A stretch of 12,012 bases of DNA from Chryseobacterium gleum. Lineage in GTDB: Bacteria; Bacteroidota; Bacteroidia; Flavobacteriales_D; Crocinitomicaceae. Below are positions 6,316 through 12,012 of the stretch, one piece after another (position 1 is the first letter of the stretch; each line of letters begins with the position of its first letter). The position numbers and the translations under genes were made by a program. The notes beneath the pieces were generated by a model. That model was not told the DNA's origin and made no database searches. It saw only the letters and a program-made list of their open reading frames with translations. The DNA lies in NCBI GenBank assembly GCA_945877045.1, contig CAMCQW010000038.1:1-12012 (forward strand). Reading direction: 5' to 3'.

Positions 6316-7332
6316 ATGACTAAAAAAATACAAGAACAATTATTGGAATTGGTTAAATTTAAAATGAGCCCAGGGGATTCTATCAGCCATGTTCTTGGTG
6401 ATGTTTTATCAATTAGTCAGGATGCGGCCTACCGAAGATTACGCAATGAAACACCACTAACGATTAATGAAGTTAAACAGCTTTGCAATTCCTTCGACAT
6501 TTCATTTGATAGTCTTTTGCAACTTAAGAAGGGGAATGTCGCATTCGGATATATGCCACTCAACGCCTTTGATTTTAGTTTAGAATCCTATTTAGAAGGG
6601 ATCTTAAATGCTTTTCAAAACCTAAAATCATTAGACGATCCCAAAATTATCTTAACGATTAATAACACCCCCTTCTTACAATTGATAAACATCCCTCAAT
6701 TGCTTCGTTTTCGCTTGTTCTTTTGGGCAAAAACGTATTTGAAAATTCCCGAATACCAAAACATGTTGTTTAAGCATGAAAAAGTGCCTCAGCGAGCGTT
6801 TGATTTAGGGATGAAAATAATTTCAATTTATAATACCATTCCTTCCGTTGAAATTTATGATCCGGAATTAATGCGGGGTTTCCTGCGGCAAATCTTGTAT
6901 TATTTTAACTCAAAAATGTTTGAAGATCCAAGCTATGCGCTTTTTCTGTGTGACAGGGCACTCATGTTTTCTCAGCATTTAAAGGAACAGGCTACCTGTG
7001 GTAAAAAGTTTATTTACGGCACACAAATTCCTGCCAATGGAAATAAATTTGATATGTACTTAAATGAAACAATTAATACGGATGCGGCATTTTATTATGA
7101 AAGCAAGGACAGAAAAGGCTTGTATTTAACGCACAATGTCATGAATTACCTGCAAACTACCGATGAGCATTATGTTTCAGATACCAAACAGATCTTGGAC
7201 ATGCAAATCAATAATTCAAGCTTGATTAGTGTTGTCAATGAAAAAGAAAGGAGCCATTTCTTTTATGAGTTTGATAGAACCATCCTCTTGTTTAGAAAAA
7301 AAATTGAAGCGGAAATAGAATTTAACTCCTAG
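6316..7332 (+). CDS. HTH transcriptional regulator of a Bacteroidota family
   Basis: This 338-residue protein has an N-terminal Xre-like helix-turn-helix at about residues 22-68. It contains SISQDAAYRRLRNETPLT, with the recognition-helix pattern DAAYRRLR, followed by EVKQLCNSFDISFDSLL. This N-terminus is common in a group of Bacteroidota regulators of unknown target. Residues about 75-335 are helical and aromatic-rich, with no enzyme motif that I recognise, and may be a ligand or protein binding domain. It has no signal peptide or membrane helix, so it is cytoplasmic. The ATG at 6316 is 12 bases after the murF-alr stop, so it is probably the last gene of the tdk operon, and a hairpin terminator starts immediately after its TAG. 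Whether it controls its neighbours cannot be seen. Confidence 0.75.
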   Translation: MTKKIQEQLLELVKFKMSPGDSISHVLGDVLSISQDAAYRRLRNETPLTINEVKQLCNSFDISFDSLLQLKKGNVAFGYMPLNAFDFSLESYLEGILNAFQNLKSLDDPKIILTINNTPFLQLINIPQLLRFRLFFWAKTYLKIPEYQNMLFKHEKVPQRAFDLGMKIISIYNTIPSVEIYDPELMRGFLRQILYYFNSKMFEDPSYALFLCDRALMFSQHLKEQATCGKKFIYGTQIPANGNKFDMYLNETINTDAAFYYESKDRKGLYLTHNVMNYLQTTDEHYVSDTKQILDMQINNSSLISVVNEKERSHFFYEFDRTILLFRKKIEAEIEFNS

Positions 7333-7358
7333 TTGCGATTTTCGCAAGGATTATTTTT
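7333..7358 (+). terminator. Rho-independent terminator after the tdk-murF/alr-HTH operon
   Basis: TTGCGA (7333-7338) and TCGCAA (7342-7347) form a perfect six-base stem with a three-T loop directly after the TAG stop at 7330-7332. A T-rich run, TTATTTTT, follows at 7351-7358. Stem, position and T tract all fit an intrinsic terminator. The three bases between stem and T tract (GGA) make it slightly imperfect. Confidence 0.55.
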
Positions 7359-7398
7359 GCTCTTGGGAAATTCAATTTTATAGTTATAACATCTTACG

Positions 7399-7406
7399 TA
7401 ATTTTG
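7399..7406 (+). promoter_or_regulatory. Candidate -7 box for the 7444-9029 gene pair
   Basis: TAATTTTG is an exact match to the Bacteroidota -7 consensus TAnnTTTG. It lies 37 bases before the ATG at 7444, after the terminator of the previous operon and in a stretch with no gene. No TTG sits at the normal -33 distance, so the promoter assignment depends on one motif plus position. Confidence 0.45.
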
Positions 7407-7443
7407 CCTAAGTTTACTAATATTATTAACTAAATTCATAACT

Positions 7444-8253
7444 ATGAAAACGATCTTATCCCTTACCTTTTTTATGCTAACCATTTTTATGGTAAATGCA
7501 CAAGATGTATTGACATTAAAAAATGGAGCACAAATGAATGTGTTCGTTTCTGAAGTTACCCCCACATTGATTAAATTTAAGAAAACGACGGATGGCCCAA
7601 GCTACTCTATGAATTTAACTGATGTTAAGATGGTAGTGTATAGTGATGGGACCAAGGATGAATTTGGAGTTGCTCCTAAAGTTGAAAACAAGAAGCAGGA
7701 TAATATAGCCGATGATTTGTTAGCACCTTCCAAACGATATGGCGGCCCAAGAGTGGGGTTTACTTATTTAGGAGCGGGAACTTCAAGGGGTAAAATAGCC
7801 GAGGCATTTAACAGAGGCGACATAACGCCCTATATTTCTCAATTCGGTTGGCAATTTGAAACGCGAATTTTTACTTTAGACGATGGCGCTTGTGGTTTAT
7901 TAGAGTTTGTTCCTATGATCGGAGGTCTTGAACAAGGGCTGTTTCTTCCAAGTGCTTCTGCCATACTTGGTTTTCGCACGCGCTCAGGTGTTGAATTAGG
8001 TGTCGGCCCGAACGTATCGCTTTCCGGAGTTGGCCTGGTAATGGCAGCTGGAGCGTCCTTTAAGATTGGAAAAGTTACCTTTCCTATAAATGTGGTTTTT
8101 TCGCCAAATATTACGAAAACGACAGCTGATAAACAGAATTCTGTTTATGATCCAAGCACTAATACATACACTAATATTACAGTGCCAGGTGTAGAAACAA
8201 AATCTGGATTTAGATTGAGCTTAGTGGTGGGCTTTAATTCACGTAAGAGTTAA
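7444..8253 (+). CDS. Exported protein with N-terminal small module and probable outer-membrane beta-barrel
   Basis: This 269-residue protein has a clear signal peptide (residues 1-20, cut after VNAQ). Residues 21-72 form a small beta-rich module (DVLTLKNGAQMNVFVSEVTP, then IKFKK, SYSMNLTDVKMVVYSDGTKD). I know this pattern from many Bacteroidota envelope proteins, without an assigned function. After a polar linker (75-98), residues 100-269 show alternating hydrophobic strands rich in Gly and aromatics (VGFTYLGAG, WQFETRIF, SAILGFRTR, GVELGVGPNVSL, FRLSLVVGF), which suggests a small beta-barrel in the outer membrane. It is 11 bases upstream of a gene carrying two copies of the same module, so they are probably co-transcribed. 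No specific function is recognised, and a soluble beta-rich fold is possible. Confidence 0.72.
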   Translation: MKTILSLTFFMLTIFMVNAQDVLTLKNGAQMNVFVSEVTPTLIKFKKTTDGPSYSMNLTDVKMVVYSDGTKDEFGVAPKVENKKQDNIADDLLAPSKRYGGPRVGFTYLGAGTSRGKIAEAFNRGDITPYISQFGWQFETRIFTLDDGACGLLEFVPMIGGLEQGLFLPSASAILGFRTRSGVELGVGPNVSLSGVGLVMAAGASFKIGKVTFPINVVFSPNITKTTADKQNSVYDPSTNTYTNITVPGVETKSGFRLSLVVGFNSRKS

Positions 8254-8264
8254 GAATTTTCTCT

Positions 8265-9029
8265 ATGAAATCACTAATTTTCTTCTTTTTATCAGGAATT
8301 TCTGCTATCACTTGTTATACGCAGGATACGCTTGTAGATAGCAAGGGCCTTATTTTTCCGGCAAGAATTACAGCTGTGGATAGTAATTTTATTACATATG
8401 CTTCACCGGATACGCTGTTGAAGGATCAAATAATTGTCCCGCGATCCACGATTATATTTATCAAGTATCAAGGTGGAAAAACAGAACAGTTGTTTGCGAA
8501 TGACACGCTGATAACCAAGGATGGGGTGTTCCTTTTTGGCAAAGTTATAGAGATTGACCCCTCTAGTGTAATTTATTTCTCCTACAATGGAAGAGTGAAT
8601 CCTCCCACTGTAATGATGAGAAGTGACTTATTACTAATCAAATTACATGATGGCACAAAAGAGTTAGGAAGTCAACAAAGTGGATTGAGTGACAGTAATT
8701 ACGGTAATTACCTTAATTTGGGCATCAGTGATGCTAAAAAGTACTATAAAACCAGCCCTGGCTTACTTGTTGGTGAGGTGCTTTGTGGATTTACCTCATA
8801 TTTTGTTCTACCCATTGTAGCGGCAACCATTTTGTGCTATGTCCCCCCAATCCAAATAAATACTAGCACCAACCCTAACGATGCTTTATTAACTAGTAAC
8901 CCTGCTTATAAAACAGGCTTTTTGTCTGAAGCAAAAAAAAAGAAGCGAAGAGCCGCTACAACGGCATATTTTAGCGGTTTAGGAACATTTGTCGTTGGAG
9001 TATTCTTGTTGGTCGCCTATTATTTATAA
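8265..9029 (+). CDS. Envelope protein with two tandem copies of the module and C-terminal membrane helices
   Basis: This 254-residue protein has a signal-like N-terminus (residues 1-20, ending YTQ). Two copies of the module in the previous gene follow: residues 21-75 (DTLVDSKGLIF...IIFIKYQGGKTEQ) and 80-134 (DTLITKDGVFLFGKVIEI...LLLIKLHDGTKEL). After a polar stretch comes a C-terminal part with DAKKYY at 156-161 and two hydrophobic segments at about 166-190 and 234-253, separated by NPAYKTGFLSEAKKKKRR at 212-229. I recall this layout (module, DAxxYYxxY, helix, NPxYxxGYxxxAKKxKxxK, helix) from uncharacterised Bacteroidota membrane proteins. C17 is not in a convincing lipobox. With an exported N-terminus, the modules should lie in the periplasm. 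Function is unknown. It follows the previous gene by 11 bases. Confidence 0.72.
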   Translation: MKSLIFFFLSGISAITCYTQDTLVDSKGLIFPARITAVDSNFITYASPDTLLKDQIIVPRSTIIFIKYQGGKTEQLFANDTLITKDGVFLFGKVIEIDPSSVIYFSYNGRVNPPTVMMRSDLLLIKLHDGTKELGSQQSGLSDSNYGNYLNLGISDAKKYYKTSPGLLVGEVLCGFTSYFVLPIVAATILCYVPPIQINTSTNPNDALLTSNPAYKTGFLSEAKKKKRRAATTAYFSGLGTFVVGVFLLVAYYL

Positions 9030-9036
9030 TAATAAG

Positions 9037-9053
9037 TAATGGTTTATCCATTA
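9037..9053 (+). terminator. Weak hairpin after the 8265-9029 gene
   Basis: TAATGG (9037-9042) and CCATTA (9048-9053) form a six-base stem with a five-base loop, eight bases after the TAA stop. No T tract follows, so it is a poor intrinsic terminator. It could slow or protect the 3' end of the transcript, or be a chance pairing. Confidence 0.25.
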
Positions 9054-9069
9054 AATTACACCCTCATCC

Positions 9070-9100
9070 TTCTGTTTTTCGATTAGATTTCCTAAATTTG
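9070..9100 (+). promoter_or_regulatory. Candidate promoter of the ferritin-sensor operon
   Basis: TAAATTTG at 9093-9100 is an exact match to TAnnTTTG. TTCTG at 9070-9074 could be a one-mismatch -33 element, with an 18-base spacer. The ATG at 9117 follows 16 bases after the -7 box, so the leader would be only about 10 bases. No iron-responsive operator is recognisable. Confidence 0.5.
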
Positions 9101-9116
9101 TACAAAATCAAATCGG

Positions 9117-9638
9117 ATGAATCCACGCGTAGAAAAGGCACTTAACGACCAAATTCAAAAGGAAGCATTTTCCTCTCAGTTTTATTTAGCAATGGCCTCC
9201 TGGTCAGAAGCTAATGGATTAAATGGAACAGCAAAATTCATGTATGCGCATTCTGATGAAGAGCGTTTTCACATGTTGAAATTGATAAAATTTGTCAATG
9301 AGCGTGGAGGTTGCGCCGAAATAGCAGGGGTCACAACACCTCCAAAAGAATTCACAGACTTAAAAAACGTTTTTGAATCCTTGCTTAAGCATGAAATAAT
9401 GGTAACGGAAAGCATTAATAACTTAGTGGATATTTGCTTGCAAGAGAAGGATTACACGACTCATAATTTCGTGCAATGGTATGTTTCTGAACAAATAGAA
9501 GAAGAAGCGTTAGCACGAACAATGCTGGACAAACTGCGTCTTATTGGCGATCATCAGGGAGGCGTGTACCTATTTGACAGGGATTTAGAAAATTCTTCGC
9601 AGGAAAATACGCCTGCTACAGCGCAAAAGGGGAATTAA
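9117..9638 (+). CDS. ftnA: Ferritin (bacterial non-haem, FtnA type)
   Basis: This 173-residue protein should form a 24-subunit cytoplasmic shell that oxidises Fe2+ and stores ferric iron. The four-helix ferritin fold runs through about residue 145, with the short fifth helix after it. Aligned by eye to E. coli FtnA, the ferroxidase residues are all present with an offset of one: E16, Y23, E49, H52, E93, Q126 and E129, plus E128 as a possible third-site ligand. The signature WYVSEQIEEE at 121-130 is a strong match. The tail after about 155 is polar (Ser, Gln, Thr, Ala, Gly, Asn) and slightly longer than in E. coli. The ATG at 9117 follows an exact -7 box. The sensor gene starts three bases after the TAA, so the two are likely co-transcribed. 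Confidence 0.96.
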   Translation: MNPRVEKALNDQIQKEAFSSQFYLAMASWSEANGLNGTAKFMYAHSDEERFHMLKLIKFVNERGGCAEIAGVTTPPKEFTDLKNVFESLLKHEIMVTESINNLVDICLQEKDYTTHNFVQWYVSEQIEEEALARTMLDKLRLIGDHQGGVYLFDRDLENSSQENTPATAQKGN

Positions 9639-9641
9639 GGA

Positions 9642-12012
9642 ATGAACAGGGTGAAAGATCTTTTCTACTCTATTTTTCTTTGCTTATTATCGTTTACTAC
9701 AAACGCCCAGTCCGACCTGCGGTTTATTAATTATACTATTTCTAATGGCCTATCGCAAAGTATGGTTTCCACCATACTTGAGGATGACTACAATGGTATC
9801 TGGGTAGGCACTCAAGAAGGCTTGAATCATTTTGATGGTAGAGAATTTAGGGTGTATAATCGTGAAAACACCCCTGGTATTTACAATGCATACATTACCT
9901 CTTCTGCCAAAACTGGCCAGGGGAAATTATGGTTCGGAACAGTAAACGGATTGCTTTTGTTTAATTCCAAAACAGGAAAATTCTCCACTTTTTTTCTGAC
10001 TAAAAAAGAAGCGCTCCACATTGAAAGCATTGTTTATGATGGCAACGAATTCTTGTGGCTGAAAACCCAGAGCAAGTTGCTTTTATGTTTTAATATAAAA
10101 ACAAGGAATTTTATTCCCGTCCCTGAATTTACTCCGAAGTCAAACATTCAGTTTATAGCAGGCGTTTCTTACGGAAAGATCCTGGTCTCTTCAGCAACAC
10201 GGGGTGTGTGCGTAATTGATATCCCTAAAAAAGTAAGCTCCAGGCTTCAAATCCCCATTCAAAATGGCAATTCTCCATTTGTTTTGATGGCTGCTTATAC
10301 TTTTGATAACAACAACAAAATCATTTTCTCGTCGTCGCAAGGATTGTTTACGTATTCGTTGATCACTAAAAAAGTTAGCAGAGAATACACCTCAATAAAT
10401 CAAAAAATCAGCAGCTCTATAATAGGGATACAACGTGTAAACAACACCTGGCTTTTTGCCACGAATGGGCAAGGATTGGTTCAGTTAAAGCAAGATGGAC
10501 AAGTGATTATTAGTACCGACGACGTCTTCAAGAAAAACTCGTTATTGAATAATAATATTTCCTTTTTATTAATTGACAATTCGGGAATCGGTTGGGTCGG
10601 ATGTGAAAGAGGCCTTTCTAGCTTTAACCCAAATGATCGTGGCTTCTTTTCCATCGGGCCGAGTGTAAACACAATGTATGGCTTGCCAAGTCAAAACGTA
10701 TGGAGTATAAATGAAAGTAAGAATTCGGAATTTGTTTACATTGGAACGGATTCGGGCCTATCAAAGTATAACTCAAAACTAGGAACCTTTCAGCACTTCT
10801 ACAATAATGATCAGTTATTGAATGAAGGGGGCGGTTCTGTTCTTAGTATCATGGTTTTGCCGAATGAATCCCTTTTATTGGGATGTTATAGGGGCTTATA
10901 TCGTTTAAATCCTAAAGATCGCACCGGTAAGTTTCAAAAAATCAATTTTCCTGGAAATCCAAAAGCAAACTTGCACCAACGTATTTATTCAATTTTAAAG
11001 TATAGAAATGAGGAGTATTTTCTAGCAACAAATGCAGGGGTTATCTTATGGAATGAAAAGACGGGAAAAACAAGTTATTTTACACATGACAATCGCAAAA
11101 CGACAAGTACGATTAAAGAGGGAATATGCAGAACTGTTTTTAAAGATAAACAAGGAACCATCTTTTTCTCTACTAGCAGCGGAGGGCTTAGTGTTTTTGA
11201 TGCTTCTACCATGTCGATCAAACCATTTTGGTTAAACGACAAGATTTTTACTTACACACGGGATATTATAAGTAGTATTTGTCAAACTGGGCCGAATGAG
11301 TATTATATAGGAACGTTAGGAGAAGGGATTTTAAAGTTTAACACTTCGACTTTAAAGGGTTTGCTAATCAATAAGAAGCTAGGATTGCCCAATAATGTGA
11401 TCTATGGAATTTTGCCGGATGAAAGCAATAATTTATGGTTAAGTACGAATCGTGGAATTGCTAAATACAATTTAGCAACCGGAGAAATAAAAAAATACGA
11501 CGAATTAAATGGGCTTATTTGTAATGAATTTAATTCAAATGCCTATTTTAAATCAAGAAATGGCATTCTGTTTTTTGGAGGCATTTACGGGTGCAATTAT
11601 TTCCACCCGTATAACATTGTTAACACCAAACAGCTTTCTAATGTAATAATTTCTAGTTTATCGATTGATGCAAACAAACAATACCCTAAAGGTAAAGAAT
11701 TTAACACCTTTGAATTATCTCGCCTTAATGATCGGATATTATCACTAGATTACCGCCAAAGAAGCTTTACCGTATTTTTTCAACCCACTAATTTATGCGC
11801 ACCAGAATTAATCGTTTATAAATATGTTTTAGAAGGCGAACAAATAGATACTAAGGTATTTTCTAATACTAATTCAGTTAATTTTAATGCCTTATCTTTT
11901 GGGAAATACACATTAAAAATCTACGCCAGAATTGGAGACGGTCCATGGAGCAAGGTGCCAGCCACACTTGTTTTTGTCATAAACCCGCCTTATTGGGCCA
12001 CATTTTTGTTTT
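9642..12012 (+). CDS. Two-component-regulator propeller sensor, 3' end missing
   Basis: An ATG at 9642 opens a frame without stop to the window end (790 full codons plus one base). Residues 1-23 are a signal peptide ending NAQ. Then come many Reg_prop-type blades: SNGLSQSMV at 34-42, IWVGTQEGLNHFDG at 53-66, LWFGTVNGLLLF near 96-107, GWVGCERGLSSF near 317, VYIGTDSGLSKYN near 365, LLLGCYRGLYRL near 409, FLATNAGVILW near 460, YYIGTLGEGILKFN near 554, and NNLWLSTNRGIAKYN near 595. Together these suggest the double seven-bladed periplasmic sensor of Bacteroidota hybrid and related regulators. Residues about 700-785 look like the Y_Y_Y domain, and the last residues (NPPYWATFLF) start the membrane helix. 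The output domain (histidine kinase, AraC, LuxR/LytTR or other) lies beyond the window. It follows ferritin by three bases. The ligand is unknown. Confidence 0.9.
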   Translation, partial: MNRVKDLFYSIFLCLLSFTTNAQSDLRFINYTISNGLSQSMVSTILEDDYNGIWVGTQEGLNHFDGREFRVYNRENTPGIYNAYITSSAKTGQGKLWFGTVNGLLLFNSKTGKFSTFFLTKKEALHIESIVYDGNEFLWLKTQSKLLLCFNIKTRNFIPVPEFTPKSNIQFIAGVSYGKILVSSATRGVCVIDIPKKVSSRLQIPIQNGNSPFVLMAAYTFDNNNKIIFSSSQGLFTYSLITKKVSREYTSINQKISSSIIGIQRVNNTWLFATNGQGLVQLKQDGQVIISTDDVFKKNSLLNNNISFLLIDNSGIGWVGCERGLSSFNPNDRGFFSIGPSVNTMYGLPSQNVWSINESKNSEFVYIGTDSGLSKYNSKLGTFQHFYNNDQLLNEGGGSVLSIMVLPNESLLLGCYRGLYRLNPKDRTGKFQKINFPGNPKANLHQRIYSILKYRNEEYFLATNAGVILWNEKTGKTSYFTHDNRKTTSTIKEGICRTVFKDKQGTIFFSTSSGGLSVFDASTMSIKPFWLNDKIFTYTRDIISSICQTGPNEYYIGTLGEGILKFNTSTLKGLLINKKLGLPNNVIYGILPDESNNLWLSTNRGIAKYNLATGEIKKYDELNGLICNEFNSNAYFKSRNGILFFGGIYGCNYFHPYNIVNTKQLSNVIISSLSIDANKQYPKGKEFNTFELSRLNDRILSLDYRQRSFTVFFQPTNLCAPELIVYKYVLEGEQIDTKVFSNTNSVNFNALSFGKYTLKIYARIGDGPWSKVPATLVFVINPPYWATFLF

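Noticed and set aside
7329..7565. Minus-strand open frame of 78 codons
   Set aside because: It runs across the terminator, promoter and signal peptide of the 7444 gene, and shows no motif or signal.
10481..11235. Small open frames 10481-10672 (minus) and 11032-11235 (plus)
   Set aside because: Both lie inside the continuous propeller-sensor frame that starts at 9642.
1..12012. Defence, phage, integron or other mobile system
   Set aside because: No integrase, transposase, nuclease, reverse transcriptase, toxin-antitoxin pair, repeat array or terminal repeats were seen; gene content is housekeeping and envelope.

Overview
The window looks like chromosomal DNA of a free-living member of the Bacteroidota. 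It is AT-rich. Upstream regions carry TAnnTTTG-type -7 boxes rather than the E. coli -10, and starts lack clear Shine-Dalgarno sequences. The gene set is typical of the phylum: a MurF-alanine racemase fusion, a bactofilin next to AtpZ, a Bacteroidota-type HTH regulator, small envelope proteins with a shared N-terminal module, and a large two-component-regulator propeller sensor. The order within the phylum cannot be fixed from the sequence alone. No rRNA, tRNA, CRISPR array, insertion sequence, phage gene or recognisable defence system was seen.

Layout. (1) 1-1160, plus strand: the C-terminal end of a protein resembling the gliding/type IX secretion lipoprotein PorW/SprE, then a bactofilin, an AtpZ/AtpI-like two-helix protein with a TTG start, and a four-helix membrane protein. 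In many relatives the last two lead directly into the ATP synthase operon, but here that operon does not follow. (2) 1163-3266, minus strand: an acidic cytoplasmic protein of a Bacteroidota family of unknown function, followed with a 23-base overlap by a secreted M28 zinc aminopeptidase. The M28 gene ends two bases from the stop of the first block. (3) 3291-3430: a divergent promoter region. (4) 3431-7332, plus strand: thymidine kinase, MurF-Alr fusion and an HTH regulator, tightly packed and closed by a good hairpin terminator. (5) 7444-9029: two adjacent genes for exported or envelope proteins that share a ~50-residue module present three times in total. (6) 9117-12012: a ferritin, then only three bases later a large periplasmic propeller sensor that runs off the end of the window and keeps an open frame for 790 codons.

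How the genes relate. Thymidine kinase salvages thymidine for DNA synthesis, while the MurF-Alr fusion makes D-alanine and uses the D-Ala-D-Ala dipeptide in cell-wall precursor synthesis, so block 4 is a growth or housekeeping operon. The MurF half lacks about 40 residues of its central domain and has changes at usually conserved positions, while the Alr half looks intact. The ferritin-sensor pair suggests shared transcription of iron storage and a sensory regulator, but no functional link can be shown from the sequence. Most of the window is ordinary. The points most worth checking are the divergent MurF half, the detached atpZ/atpI-like pair, the triplicated envelope module and the ferritin-sensor operon.
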